NCBI RefSeq assembly: GCF_030052815.1 | Contig: NC_079495.1 | Span: forward strand, 54,352,773-54,416,772 | DNA from: Hevea brasiliensis | Lineage: Eukaryota > Streptophyta > Magnoliopsida > Malpighiales > Euphorbiaceae | Direction of reading: 5' to 3' | DNA: 64,000 nt | Shown: positions 1 to 11,934 of the stretch, in pieces | How the letters are laid out: each line of letters begins with the position of its first letter | Numbering within the stretch: the first letter of the stretch is position 1 | The notes under the pieces: generated by a model | Seen by the model: the letters and a program-made list of their open reading frames with translations, nothing else | The model's database searches: none | Told to the model about the DNA's origin: nothing | Made by a program: the position numbers and the translations under genes

Positions 1-2876
1 TTACAATCTCAATCTCAATCATTTCTCAAATCAATTCAGTATTCCAAAATTTACATTCAACTCATATTCACCAAGTTCAATGAGAAATACTCATATTTAA
101 TTCTGAACACAGTTCATAGATAATTACAGCAAAAATATAAGTACATGAGTTTATAATGTACATAACAAAAGTTTACAAAATACAAAATAACAAAGTATCA
201 AAATATCCCAGATGGCCTAATGTCCTACCAAATGCACTGCAATGTGAGGTGACTCTGAACTCTAAGTGCAGATATGATGGCTCACCCAGTATGCAGTCTG
301 CTGGACTCCCCAGCTAAATCTCCAGTACCTGCGCGTGGCAAAAGTGACGCGCTAAGCAATTCTGCTTAGTGGTGAAAATATAAAATAGAATAAAATAAAA
401 TATAATAAAATATGCAGAATGTAGGTTTACATTTTTGGGTGGACTAAATTTCAAATATTTATTGCAATATTATTCGATTAAAGTTGAGTAAGATTTATTA
501 ACACTGCCCAAGTAACCTATACTAGTTGACTGAACTAGATAAACGGGTAAACTGGCACAGGGTACTAAATACCTCGGACCATCACACCATCGGTCACATT
601 GTGTCTCCCGGTGTGCAACAGAACAGCTAATAAGCTGTAATAATTATCGGGGGTTAAACCCAAGTATAACAACTCACTATCATAGCCAAAGGCTATTATG
701 TTACAGAATGGCATGGGATGCCATGAAATACAGAACGATATGAAGCCATATGCAGTACTGCTAACAGAACCCTATTGGCATGTCAATCTATCCAAACCAA
801 TCACATTAGGACTACTAGGGCATTTAACACTTTTAATTTGTGTAATTCTTTGAAATTGAAATTTTAATGATTACTATTCATTTCATTAGTCAACCAAAAT
901 ATTGACTTTTGCATTGACAATAGGTAAATTAGGTTAAATATCATCAACATACCACATTTTACATTTTAAACTTGTTGGTATTGGTTGCCAACACCATCTC
1001 TAAGCTTAATGATAATTAGACAAAATTTTCAGTTTTCATGCTTTAACTTTACTGTTCCATTAGTCACCTTTGCAGTGGTATTTTGGAAAAGTGATCAACA
1101 TGAAAGTTGTTCCTTATTTTATCTAGATGAATTTCTTTTTTTGAATCACTCCATTTGGAGTTTTGTAGCTCAAGTTATGGCCTAAACACCATAACTGGCC
1201 GGATTGGGCAGATTCCAAAATTCTGGGCAAAACTGATTCTGCCAGATTTGGTGTCTCAAGTTTGGTTGGCAATGTGACTAGGTTATGATCATAATTTGGG
1301 TCAGGTTTCTTCATGAAAGTTGTTGGTCTATATGTCACCTTGTTTCTGGTAAAATTTCAGGTCAATTAGACCTTTCTACATTGAGTTATGGCCAAATGAC
1401 CAAACACTGTTCATTTGGTCATTTTGCCCAGGCAGAGTGCAGGTCACCCGAATTAGGGCAAGCTTTTGGTCAAGTTGGTTTGGTTTTCTGGGAATGGTTT
1501 CTTCATCAAAGTTGTGCCATTATGTGTCTAGTTTTATGTACAATTGGCCAAACACCAATTGAACCTCTAAAATTCAAGTTATGGCTGTCCAAACAGGCTG
1601 GACTCACAGCCACACTTGCAGGTCACCCAAGGCAGCCACTCCAACCTCAAATCCCACAACCCAATTCACTTCATTTCTGGTTCAAACCAAACCAAATGGT
1701 CACTAATTGACCATTAAAACCTACTTCTATCATCACAAGATCAAAGTCTCATTTTCCCCCCTCCAAACCCTAACTCAACATTATCAAACTTGCATTTTCA
1801 CTTTATTTCTTCAATCTACTTAGCAAATACACATTGTGGGCAGCCCCAATACCCTTTTAACTTCATTAAACTCAACACCATCAAACCCTAACCATGGCTG
1901 CCAAAAATAAGGGATGGCATACCAATGTCTTTCATCAAGTTTCTTTGTCATTTAATCACCAATATAATGCTTAAACATGGAATTGAATTTAAATTTAAGG
2001 TTTTGGTCACTAACCTCTTTTAGCTCAAATCCAAGCCAACCAAAACTTTAATTTTTCTTCAAGATTTTGCTGCCCAAAGCTTCCTCAAGGTGTGGGGTGA
2101 ATTTTTTGTGAAGACAACTAGGGCTTTTATGGTGTGGAAGCTAGGGAAAATCAAGCTTGAAAAAGCTTGTCCATGGAGGTTAGGGAAAATTGGTTTACGG
2201 CAAGGAAGAAGAGGAAATGGAAATCTGATTTCTTTCTCTCATTTTTCAGCCCATTTTGTCTTTTTAAACATATTTATGCCATGTGTCAACACTTGAGTGG
2301 GTGAAGGCACACTAATGACATCATGTGATGTCATAAATTCCCATTTAATTCATTTTTTTTTCTTTTCTTTTCTACTCATTTTCAATTCAACTTTTAGTAA
2401 TATTTATTCACATTTTATGTCATAATAATTATTTACTTAACTGGACAAGTCGGCCAAAAATCACCTCTGAAGGCGAAATGACCAAAATGCCCTCCGTTTG
2501 GCTTAACGGGCCAAAATTGTCTGTACCGATTGAAAAATTTTTCTAAGTATTTTCTTGGCATTCTAATGCCATAAGAATCTCAATAACCCTTCTCTGGAGT
2601 CCCAAAAATTATTTTATAATTTTTCCCCCGGGTCTAGGGCTCCTAGTTGCGAGAACCGCAACTTCTCACTAGGTTACCCATCGCTAGGGCACCGGCTCAT
2701 TTAACTTGGTTGTATTTTATTTCTAAAATTTTTGCTAAATTTTTCTTATTAATATTTGAGTTAATTATAGTCCCTCACTTTAGTTTAAATATTTTTCCAT
2801 ACATTCTAGCTGTCCGAACCGACACCGATCACCGGAACAGTAGACTGTACGGACTAGCTAAAGTGAGGATGTTACA
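1..2876 (-). mobile_element. LTR-A copy, antisense, cut off by the window edge
   Basis: The right edge reads ...GAGGATGTTACA, so on the minus strand this LTR starts TGTAACATCCTCA, the LTR-A start. It shares the LTR-A landmarks in order: GGTTACCCATCGC (2672-2684, antisense), a donor-like ACTAAC (2009-2014, antisense GTTAGT) and an inverted repeat CTAAGCA/TGCTTAG at 352-369. The inverted repeat is followed on the minus strand by a second short stem and a CAG|GT acceptor-like site at 329-330. The 3' end lies beyond base 1, so I cannot tell a solo LTR from part of a full element. It is inserted into an LTR-E copy (2877-3384). Small open frames here, such as 1285-1710, have no retrotransposon protein motifs. 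Confidence 0.85.
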
Positions 2877-3384
2877 AGTATGAAAGCAGTATCAAACTCA
2901 AACTACCTATATACAAGATAACTGTGCTATCTCAGGTCTAAAGATTATATGCACTGATATGATTTATGACAAAACATTGACAAGAGTAAACTCCATGTGC
3001 TTGTCATAAGTGTCACCTGGTTGACCTACTTATCATTTATAAGTGCCTGTCATGTTTGTTATATGGCATGAGACTCACCATTCCATCTTATTTATATCTC
3101 ATATAAATAACTTGGGAACAAACATGAATACAATCTTTCTGGATAAGTCATGTCCTTATTATGAAGTATACTCGATTGTGAACCTATTTATAATACTTTG
3201 TGCTAGAAATATTGTCACTTATATTCTTAACAACTTAAGAATAATATTTCTAACAAAATATCAATGGACCTTTTCTATTACACATAAATATATTATGTAA
3301 ATGGAAAAGTGGAAATGCCTTTTATTAATAAAAATATGTACAAGATACATACTAAATGATATGCTGTAGGGCATACTACTAACA
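2877..3384 (-). mobile_element. LTR-E 5' segment, antisense, truncated by LTR-A insertion
   Basis: The right end reads GGGCATACTACTAACA, the reverse complement of the LTR-E start TGTTAGTAGTATGCCC seen at 48147. The roughly 508 bases match the first part of the LTRs at 48147 and 53390 in antisense. The left part is missing because the LTR-A copy at 1-2876 is inserted in it; the rest must lie left of the window. It sits inside D's 5' LTR. The bases AAAAT next to the junction (3385-3389) are the likely target duplication, but the partner is outside the window. Confidence 0.82.
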
Positions 3385-4709
3385 AAAATCCCACTGTAGA
3401 TTGGTCCAATGGAACAGTAAACTTAGGTTGCAAAAATTGAAAATTTTAAAGTGCTTCTAGGAAGACTTGAATCGTGGTTGGCAATTAATGCCAACAACTT
3501 TATAACCCAAAACGTGGCATGATCATGTATTTAAAACTTGTATACCTTTATTTATGGAATAATCAAAATTTAGTATGAATAGTATTGTATATAGTAACCA
3601 CAAAGACATAAAATGCAAAGAATCAATACTAAATTGCTAATATGCCCATGTATGCCTAGTCATGATTGGTTTGGATAGATTGGCATACTAATAGGGTTCT
3701 AATGTGTAGTACTGCTTATGGCTCTGTGCCATTTTGAGATTTATGACTTTTATTGCCATTTCATGATTTTTAGCTTTTAGCCATTTTGTTATTCCTTGAC
3801 ATCCACGGCTTTATGCCCGATTGATATTATGGCTTTTTAGCCATTCTATTGCATACTTGGTAGACACTATGTGACCGATGGTGTGATGGCCCGAGGTACC
3901 TGATACCCAATGCAGGTTTACCCGTTTATCCAGTTCAGTCAACTTGTATAGGTTACTTGGGCATAAGAGTAAGTCCTAATAACTTACTAATAAATAATGA
4001 ATATAAAAACCATTAAATTAAGTATTTTATAAATAATTATCAAAAACAAATTCTGTGTGGAAAAATAGTAAGATTTTCTTATTTTTAATTATTTCATTTA
4101 TCTTTATATTATATTTGCACCACTAAGCATTATGCTTAGTGCGTCGCTTTTTGCCATGCATAGGTACTGGAGATCAGGAGAGAGTGCCCAGTAGACCATA
4201 GACTGAGATTTTTCGGAGTCCAGATCTGCACCTGAGTTTAGTGTCACCATTCTCTATAGTGCATTTTAGTAGGACCGCTAGGTTATATCAGTGTATTTTG
4301 TATTTTATAGTTAGACATTAATTTTATCATGTAAATTATGAACTCATGTAGTTATTTGTAAATTATGTAAATTAATAAAAATTGAGTATTTGATTTATGA
4401 ATGTGAGTATGATTTTATTTATATATGGAATGAATGAATTTGTGAGTTTGTGATATTGAGATGAAGTATTGAAATTGTGAAAAATTTATATTATTGAGAT
4501 TATTATTGAGAATTTAAACAGGTGGGAAATCGTCAAATTGTGAATAAATTATAGAAAATTCAGTCAGTTTCTCCGATTGATTAATTGAAGCTAAGTTAAT
4601 AAAATTAAATGTGATTACTAGGAAGTGTAATAAGATAAGTTAAGGAGCTCCGGCACCGAGTGTGACATGCCTTGCTCGGCTACACTGTAGACGGGTAAGA
4701 GGTGTTATA
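3385..4709 (+). mobile_element. 5' LTR of element D (3' portion only)
   Basis: This stretch aligns with 36912-38239, the 3' end of D's other LTR, and ends in GGTGTTATA, a decayed form of the family end GTGTTACA. It includes the perfect 17-nt inverted repeat CTAAGCATTATGCTTAG at 4123-4139 and the acceptor-like GCATAG|GT ending at 4163. The first part of the LTR is absent because an antisense LTR-E is inserted at 3384. No host gene is present. Confidence 0.85.
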
Positions 4710-4714
4710 TTTAA

Positions 4715-4726
4715 TGGCATCACAGC
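4715..4726 (+). promoter_or_regulatory. Primer-binding site of D (initiator tRNA-Met type, decayed)
   Basis: TGGCATCACAGC lies six bases past the LTR end. It matches the intact TGGTATCAGAGC of element F at ten of twelve positions. This is where minus-strand DNA synthesis would be primed. Confidence 0.7.
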
Positions 4727-4838
4727 ACGGTTTAGGCATTTCTGGACCTAGATATAGTGTATACCATGCATTGCATTAGTAAGAGTTGAGGTGATACTAA
4801 TGTAGATCTGTTTTTTTTTTGTTATTTTTGGTTAGGAT

Positions 4839-6100
4839 ATGGATTCAGCATCGCAGAGAGCCATTGAGGAAGAGGTGGAAAATCATGCTCCACCTATGGC
4901 TGAAGAGGGAAGCATGGGGGAACCTGCTCCACCAGTGCAAAAGGTACCTATATAGCCTCAACAGGCTTTATTTCAACAAATGATAGAGTTCTTTAGGCAA
5001 ATGATTGGGGCTATTCCACAATCTCAGCAGCCACCACAAAAGTCCCATTTGGAGAAATTAAGAAAATATAGGGCTGTAGATTTTATGGGTAAAAAGGAAG
5101 ATGACCCTGCAACAGCTGAACATTGGCTAGAAAAGGCATAAAGGGTTCTTCAATAGCTCCACTACACCCCAGAGCAGAATTTGGAGGGTGTTGTGTCCCT
5201 ACTACAGGAGGATGCCTATTAGTAGTGGGACACAGTATAAAGGGAGGTGCAATCGATTCATATAACTTGGGATTTCTTCCTTGTGGAGTTTAGAAAGAAA
5301 TATATTAGTAATGTGTATCTAGAGAAGAAAAGATGAAAATTTATCAGTTTGAGGAAGAGACAGTTGTCTATAGCAGAGTATGAATGGGAATTTGTCAAAT
5401 TAAGCAGATATGGAAGAGAGATAGTTCCTATAGAAGCAGATCGATGTAGGAGGCTTGAAGAAGGGCTAAACAACAATATTAAGCTGCTTATCATAGCCTT
5501 GCGGATCACAGACTTTGCACAGTTGGTTGAGGCTGCACTGAAAGTTGAGAGGGTTAGAATAAATGAACAAAGTAGAAGAGACAGGCAGCAAAAGAGAGGT
5601 CTGGGTCAGACTAGTTCCTCCTCTGCACCTAGTAAGAAGTTCAAAGGCCCCCAGGCTCAGGGCCATAGCCAGACACAAGGTCAGGGCTAGTGACAGAGAC
5701 CCAGATCCCAATTTACACCTAGGAGAGGCCAGTCCACACCATCAATGGGCAATTCTCCAGGGACAATGTTTAGGGGACCAGCCCTAGCAATTTCTACAGC
5801 TTGTCCACACTACCATAAGTGGCACAGAGGTGAATGTTGGCGACTAACTGGAGGTTGTTTCTAGTGTGGGTCTACTGAGCATCAAATAAGAGATTGCCCA
5901 TGGAGGAATGTTGTAGCTGCTCCAGTACAAGCAGATAGACCTGCCCCTACAGCTCAGAGGGGTAGGAAGCATGATAAGACAGAGGCAGTCAGGAGTTCAC
6001 AAAGGCCTACATCAAAAACAGTTGAGAGGCTAGAGGCAAGGGCACCAGCCAGGGCATATGCAATGAGGGTAAAAGAGGAGTGGGTGCTCTAGATGTCATC
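4839..6100 (+). pseudogene. gag of element D (broken)
   Basis: From ATG 4839 one frame shows the capsid-like gag region shared with F and G: LEKLRKY, VVSLLQ, SIAEYE and GREIVP motifs, then a Ser/Gln-rich linker and a CCHC zinc knuckle at 5856-5897 (C-x2-C-x4-H-x4-C spacing). It would form the particle shell and bind the element RNA. The frame holds stops at about 4953, 5139, 5154, 5220, 5223, 5238, 5334, 5688 and 5691, and one inside the knuckle at 5862. Where G or C keep a sense codon, most of these are Gln or Trp codons turned to TAG, TAA or TGA. Gag is in a different frame from the protease downstream, so at least one indel lies near 6060-6110. The longest open piece is 5349-5690. Confidence 0.88.
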
Positions 6101-7157
6101 AGGGGCACGTTTCTACTTTATGATATGCCTGTGCATGCATTAGTGGATCCAGGATCCACTCATTCTTACATTTGCATTAAGTTGCCGATGGAATGAGGAA
6201 TTCAAGTAGAGGAAAGTGACCAAGATATCCTAGTCACTAATCCACTAGGCCACAATGTGGTGGTAAATAAAGTGTATAGAGGTTGCCCATTGAGGATTCA
6301 GGAGTATGAGTTCTCTGCAGACCTTATTGAATTGTCCTTCCATGAGTTTGATATCATCCTTGGGATGGATTGGCTGTCACATCATTAGGCAATAATTGAT
6401 TGTAGATTGAAGAGAATCACTTTGAAAACTCCTCAATATGAAGAGATCACAGTTGTGGGTGAAAGGAAAAATTTCTTGTCCAATGTTATCTCAGCTACAG
6501 CTGCAAGGAGACTGATCAGGAAGGGTTGTGAAGCCTATCTAGCAAATGTTTTTGATACCAGAAAGGCTGGGTTTAGTCTCCATGATATTCCCACTGTATG
6601 TGACTTCACTGATGTCTTCCTTGAGGAATTGCCTGATTTGCCACCAGAAAGGGAAGTAGAATTTGCTATTGAGGTAATGCCGAGTACAACGCCAATCTTG
6701 ATTGCTCCTTATAGGATGGCACCTACTAAATTGAAAGAACTGAAAATCCAGTTACAGGAGTTACTGGATAAGGGGTTTATATACCTCAGTGTGTCACCAC
6801 GGGGAGCTCTGGTACTGTTTGTGAAAAAGAAGGATGGGACATTGAGACTGTGTATAGACTACTAGTAGCTAAATAAAGTAACTATGAAGAACAAGTACCC
6901 ATTGCCCAGAATTAATGATCTGTTTGATCAATTGAAGGGAGCAGGTGTATTTTCTAAGATTGATCTCAGATCATGGTATCATCAGCTGAGGGTAAAGGAT
7001 GCAGATGTGCCGAAAACCGCATTCAAGACCCGATATGAGCATTATGAATTTCTGGTGATGCCGTTTGGATTGACAAATGCACCAGCAGCTTTCATGGACC
7101 TTATGAACTGTATCTTCCATCCATACTTAGATCGGTTTGTAGTGGTTTTTATTGATA
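6101..7157 (+). pseudogene. pol of element D, first part: protease and N-terminal reverse transcriptase
   Basis: The protease active-site region reads VDPGSTHSY (Asp codon near 6146), followed by ILGMDWL, a conserved retropepsin C-terminal motif. Reverse transcriptase follows: [52 protein letters not shown] and [15 protein letters not shown], ending at FVVVFID, where the catalytic loop is split by the B' solo LTR. In-frame stops include the codon after VEMP-like sequence near 6197, a TAG at 6388 and two adjacent TAGs after CIDY near 6863. Open blocks are 6407-6865 and 6884-7157. The remaining pol resumes at 28317. Confidence 0.9.
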
Positions 7158-8307
7158 TGTCACACCCTACCCCTCCATAAGGTATGACATGATCCCATAG
7201 TATACCTAATAAATTATCGAACTTCACCTATCGATAATCTATTAAATAAACTACAAGGGATTTTGATAAAACAAATGCATTTTTAAAATTTAGCGTGGTG
7301 ATAAAAATTTATCTTAAGTGTTTTCAACTCAAGGATGTATCATAAAATTTATTTAGTAATAATTAGGCATTTTATAAAATTTTGAGAAAAATTCGCGTGG
7401 TTACAGCTAAAAATGGGTAAAAACAGCTCTTCAATTTATGTGCAAAAGCAATTTATAAAAATCTCTCAATCCAATCTCAATAATTGATAAATCATTTCCA
7501 GCAATCAACTCAATTCATTTTCAACAAAACTCATCATAAAGGAAATAATTCATTAATTACAAAATTTAGAAAGAAATTTAAGTACTGCATTCATTAGGGT
7601 AATAAAATTTATTTCACAAACATATACAGGTAAATAAAATTTTCAGATAATATTGTAATAATCTGTATTTGATCACGTACCAAAATAATATTACAAGAGT
7701 TTTTGTACAACTGCTCGACTGTGGTTACATACATATAATTACATGATTACACCAAAACTTAATATACAAGAGTATACCTAAGCTATACCTGTAAATAACT
7801 TCAATTCACTGCTTCCAGTGGCTTCACTCAGCTGTTATATCCTTTCTTTTACCTGCGACAGCATATAAAGTTATCGCTGAGCGGTGAACTCAGTGGTGCA
7901 TAATAATTAAATTAAAATTTAATACAAAATATACTTTGACAAATCATAGTAAGAAGGCTCAAAATATTTAAATTCTTCAAAATTCATAAAATCAAAAATC
8001 GATAAATTCAATCACACAAATTATTTGATATATAGCATTTGATCGAGTAATAACAATATATCAAATTCATAATAAGGCAATTGAAATATTTATTTTTTTC
8101 TTGAACCATATAACAATTTATCATTTTCCAACCACTAACAAATATTTATTTCAATCACATTTTATCAAAGTATGCATAATTTAAGGATGATGGAAATATT
8201 CACATAGCTTAGAGTATGACACTAAAATAATGTCGGGTTGTGCACCATGACAAAGCCAATTCTCCCAATAACCAAAGGCTAAAGGGGTATACACGGGCTA
8301 GCTAGCA
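7158..8307 (-). mobile_element. Solo LTR B' (antisense), 3' part
   Basis: It starts TGTCACACCCTACCCC, the reverse complement of the LTR-B end. On the minus strand it carries the hairpin CTGAG...CTCAG (7877-7893) and the acceptor-like CAG|GT (7851-7854). It continues at 25669-28316 after the inserted element C; joined length is about 3.8 kb. The target duplication is TGATA (7153-7157) against TGATG (28317-28321), one mismatch. The target is the reverse transcriptase of D, whose reading resumes exactly at 28317. No internal region is left, so this is a solo LTR. Confidence 0.88.
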
Positions 8308-8705
8308 TGTGACACCCCTTACCCATCTATAGTGTAGCCGAGCAAGATATGCCACACAGTATACTGGAATACCATAACTTATCTGATTGATATTTATCAG
8401 TTCTTAATTTATTTATTATAGTTATTAAGTGAAATTTATGAAATTGATCTCATTTAGCTCATTTATTGAAATTATAAATTAATTTGCAGCTTCAAAAATT
8501 TTATAGAAAATCCGGCAGAGTGCCGGCTAAAAATGGAGAAAACAGTTTTTCGGAACCTGTAGAAAACACTTCCAATATTTGTTCAAATCACAATTCCAAT
8601 TCTCACATCAATTAACAACAATTTCGTAATAATTTCTCCATTTGTCATTTGTACAATAGGAATTTGGCAAAATTGTCTTCACGAAAGTTGTTCCTTATTG
8701 TGTCA
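8308..8705 (-). mobile_element. 3' LTR of element C, distal part
   Basis: It begins TGTGACACCCCTTACCC, the reverse complement of the LTR-A end, and matches 23493 onward with about 5% mismatches. It is broken at 8705 by element F; the other part starts at 20299. The last five bases, TGTCA, are the left copy of F's target duplication. Confidence 0.88.
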
Positions 8706-9783
8706 TGTAACACCCCTATGTTCGGTAGTGCGTTCTACTGTTTCGGTGACCAGTGTTGCCCGGACAGCTAGGATGCCCAGAACTACACTTCGTTATGAGT
8801 GAGGAAACATAAAATAATGAAAAACAAGAAAAGAAAATACAAGAAAAACAAAGGAAAAATAATAGCAAAGAAATGTAGCCAAGTTAAGCGAGTCGAGAAC
8901 CCTAGCGATGGGTGACCGCACCGGGAAGTTACGGCGTGGACCATTGACTAGCCCTGGACTGCGGGGAACCCTGGAAAATATTTTTAGGACTCCAATAAAT
9001 AATTATTGAAGTAGAAATATCATTAGAAATATCAAAGAAAAATTAAATAATTAGTACAAAGAAAAGTGAGAAATCGAAAAACAGACAAAACCCGGTGTTA
9101 CCGAAAAATCGGGAATGTAACCCGAACAGGGGCATTATGGTCATTTGACATCCCGAATTGTCTTTTGACCTAAATGTCCATAAAAAGATAAATAATATTA
9201 CACTTAGAAAGTAAAATAAAAATTGCCTTGGGACTCTTTGATGAATGCATGAATTCATGAAGATATTGGCAGAATTATGACATTGAGGATTGATGGATAT
9301 GTATATAAATTAGTGGTGTAAAGTGTATGTGATAATGAGTAGTGTTTATGTGTATATGTGGTTGTAATTGGACTTTGTAAATTAGAGTTTAATTTGGTGT
9401 GTTAAGGATGTTTGTAATCTGCCAAAATGACTTTAAGTTAAGGTGGTATATGGTTTTGGTAATGTACCAAAACAGAATGGGTAAGAGAGATGGACTTAGA
9501 GTAAGGTAAATGTGTAATTGATACATGTTTGTGCAATGTAATTAAGGACAGCCTACATTTTAGCCCATAACTTTAAATGTGTAACTCCAATTGGTATGAG
9601 ACCAATTGGAGGTGAAACTAGGCACAAAATGTGCCAACTTTCATTGACAAAGCACACCAAAATTCTGCTTGCAAGGTGGCATAAAAAAATGACCAATTCG
9701 GATTAAGTGCAAGTGAAACCTGAAAACTGACCATTTGGACAGCAGTTAGTGTTTAGGCCATAACTCACTCAAAACAGGTCCAA

Positions 9784-10110
9784 TTGACCTGAAATTTTAA
9801 CCATGAATAGTTAAGACCCATACCTACAAGTCTTATGAAGACACCAAAGCCCAGAAATGACCATAAGCAAGTCAAACAGCTTGCACAAGTTCGGGTCCAA
9901 AAACTGGCCGAACCAAAGTTGACCAAATTGACCTAAAATGACCTAATTTGATGCCATTTGACCAGCAATAGTAAAATGACCATAACTTGGTCTACATAAC
10001 TCAGAATGACCTAAAATTTTGCCCTGCGTTCCATAAGACATAGATCTACAAGTTTGTAGTTTTGACCGAAAACTGAAAACCAAGGGAACTTGGTCGTCCG
10101 GCTAGGTCAA
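9784..10110 (+). promoter_or_regulatory. Cluster of W-box motifs (TTGACC) in LTR-B
   Basis: TTGACC occurs at 9784, 9919, 9928, 9958 and 10062, with the reverse form GGTCAA at 10105 and a TTGAC core in reverse at 9871. WRKY transcription factors of plants bind TTGAC(C/T). The same cluster recurs in the other LTR-B copies. Function is inferred from motif density only. Confidence 0.4.
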
Positions 10111-10785
10111 ACTAGTATACCGGAATACAGCAATTTGCAATAAAATGCACTAAACAAGGAAATGAAATTGGTAACGTGTACCAACCCTAAAACACTATCG
10201 AATGTGACATATTAGTGACACTAAAACCTAATTTACCTAGAACGCATCGAGGGTTGGTATATTAGGTGATTAAGCAAATAATAGCTTTCATTGAATTATT
10301 TGTCAAACATTATCGATAGAGACAGTTTAATTTAGTACTGAAACACTTCAAATTGTGTTTCTCAGTTAGTAAAGACTCAGGGAAAGGAAAGGAAACACTG
10401 AGTCCAGACCAGGAGACAATTATCAGAGGTTTGTGCACAATAACTATTTCTTTTGAATTGTTTTCAATTGAAATAAATTATGACTATTTGTACATTATTG
10501 TTTTAAATTGTGGAAATGTGTTTGAATGGATATTTATTGCTTGAAAAGAACTGTAAATGGTTTGAAATTGTGAGAAATTGTTTGAATGATATTGATGGAT
10601 ACTTATTGATTGAAAAATATTGGAAATTGTTTGAAACCACAGCTACCATGTATATTGATTGTATTCCTCGCTATCTTGTCTAGTGGGACGAATTGAATTC
10701 CCTCTCTAGCTGAAGTGTTGAGGTGTGTGCCTGTTGAGGACGAATTAGATGAGTACTCATATTTTTGCTAGCTATCTATGTTATT

Positions 10786-10857
10786 CCTCATTAGTCATTG
10801 ACTTTTGGGACGAATTGAATACCTCATTAGCCATCGGCTTTTGGGACGAATTGAACT
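10786..10857 (+). repeat. Two tandem copies of a 36-bp unit in LTR-B
   Basis: Each copy starts CCTCATTAG and carries TTTTGGGACGAATTGAA; the copies differ at a few positions. The same pair is present in F's 3' LTR, in the solo LTR at 54406 and in antisense near 60400. A more distant GGGACGAATTGAA copy lies about 100 bp upstream. Confidence 0.7.
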
Positions 10858-11108
10858 TTTGAACATGATTAAGCTGTGTGTGATTTATTGATTTGTATTA
10901 TGAGATTGTGAAATGGAATTAAATCCTTATTGACATTCACTGTTTCTTTTGAAGTTAAATATGTTTTGATCTCTGAGATTTATTGTGATATTGTGTTAAA
11001 TTCCTTCTGACACTCATTGTCTTGAATTTAACTATGATTTTACATATCCATCATTTAAATGATTTATGAACTGTGATTTAAGTTGTATTTGGTTAATGTT
11101 GTGCACCA

Positions 11109-11125
11109 CTGAGACATTGTCTCAG
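11109..11125 (+). other. Palindromic hairpin in LTR-B (F 5' LTR)
   Basis: CTGAGACATTGTCTCAG is an 8-bp perfect inverted repeat around one base. It is preceded by GCACCA and followed by GCGATAGC, and recurs at 19654-19670, 57457-57473 and, antisense, 60131-60147. LTR-A copies carry a different palindrome in the same place. In the RNA it would fold as a short hairpin or serve as a self-complementary dimer site. Confidence 0.6.
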
Positions 11126-11753
11126 CGATAGCTTTTATTGTCGCCGCAGTGGCAGACAGACAGGCGGCAGACTAGGCTGCTAGTACCTCCAGCGAGAGAT
11201 TTTCGGGTATAATGAGTATACCACATTTTGCATTTTGTACTGTAATGTATGACCACTGTATGTACATATTGTTTTTGGTTTTGAGCAGTTGTAAATTCAA
11301 ATTGTACCTTGAAGTTGTAAAATAATTATGAGTTATTTTGGTTGGTAAAAATTGTATTATATTTCTTGTATTGCAATCTTTGAAAAATCACTGTGGATTT
11401 GAGTTGATAAATATGTTGTGTTGAGAAATATATAGGAGTTGAGATTTGGAAAAATATTGAAGTGCTTTTTACAGGTTTTCTGAAGAACTGTTTTATCCAA
11501 AATACAGATGGCACTCTGCTAAAATTTTTACAGAAATTCCAAATAATTCAAATGTGTTAGTTCTATCACTTCAGTTCAAAAAGGTTTTTAACACTTGTAA
11601 ATAGTGCTCACCACTGTAAAAGAAGTAAGAAAAGTTTTTAAAATCCCTTGTAGTGTATTTAATGGGTTATCAGTAGACGGAGTTGGTAATTCATTAGGTA
11701 TACTACGGGATCATGTTATGCCTTACAGAGGGGTAGGGTGTGACATGTTTTAG

Positions 11754-11765
11754 TGGTATCAGAGC
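11754..11765 (+). promoter_or_regulatory. Primer-binding site of F (initiator tRNA-Met)
   Basis: TGGTATCAGAGC, eight bases past the LTR end, is complementary to the 3' end of plant initiator tRNA-Met. It primes minus-strand synthesis. Confidence 0.9.
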
Positions 11766-11934
11766 TAGTTTTTAAATTCTATTTTCACCTGTTATTTGAA
11801 TATTCTTTCTTCATAGTACAACTTCTCAACATCATTGTTTGATACATACAGTACATTACATTATAAATATGCACTAACGGAAGAAAATCTCCTTGTGTTA
11901 TCTGTTCAGGAGATCTAAAATCCTCGCATTGACT

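Larger units (their letters stand above)
8706..11745 (+). mobile_element. 5' LTR of element F
   Basis: It starts TGTAACACCCCTA and ends GGGTGTGACA. At 3040 bp it is 661 bp shorter than the 3' LTR: near 9220-9226 it jumps over the stretch matching about 17108-17762. Both LTRs are copied from one template at insertion, so the loss came later. The missing part includes the donor-like GTAAGT kept in the 3' LTR (17475). Also present: GCGATGGGTGACC (8905-8917), a possible TATA TATATAAAT (9302-9310), a W-box cluster (9784-10110), 36-bp tandem copies (10786-10857) and the palindrome CTGAGACATTGTCTCAG (11109-11125). Confidence 0.93.

Noticed and set aside
11754..11765. TGGTATCAGAGC as part of a tRNA gene
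   Set aside because: It is only the primer-binding site; no cloverleaf can be formed around it. The same holds at 23476, 41513 and 50262.
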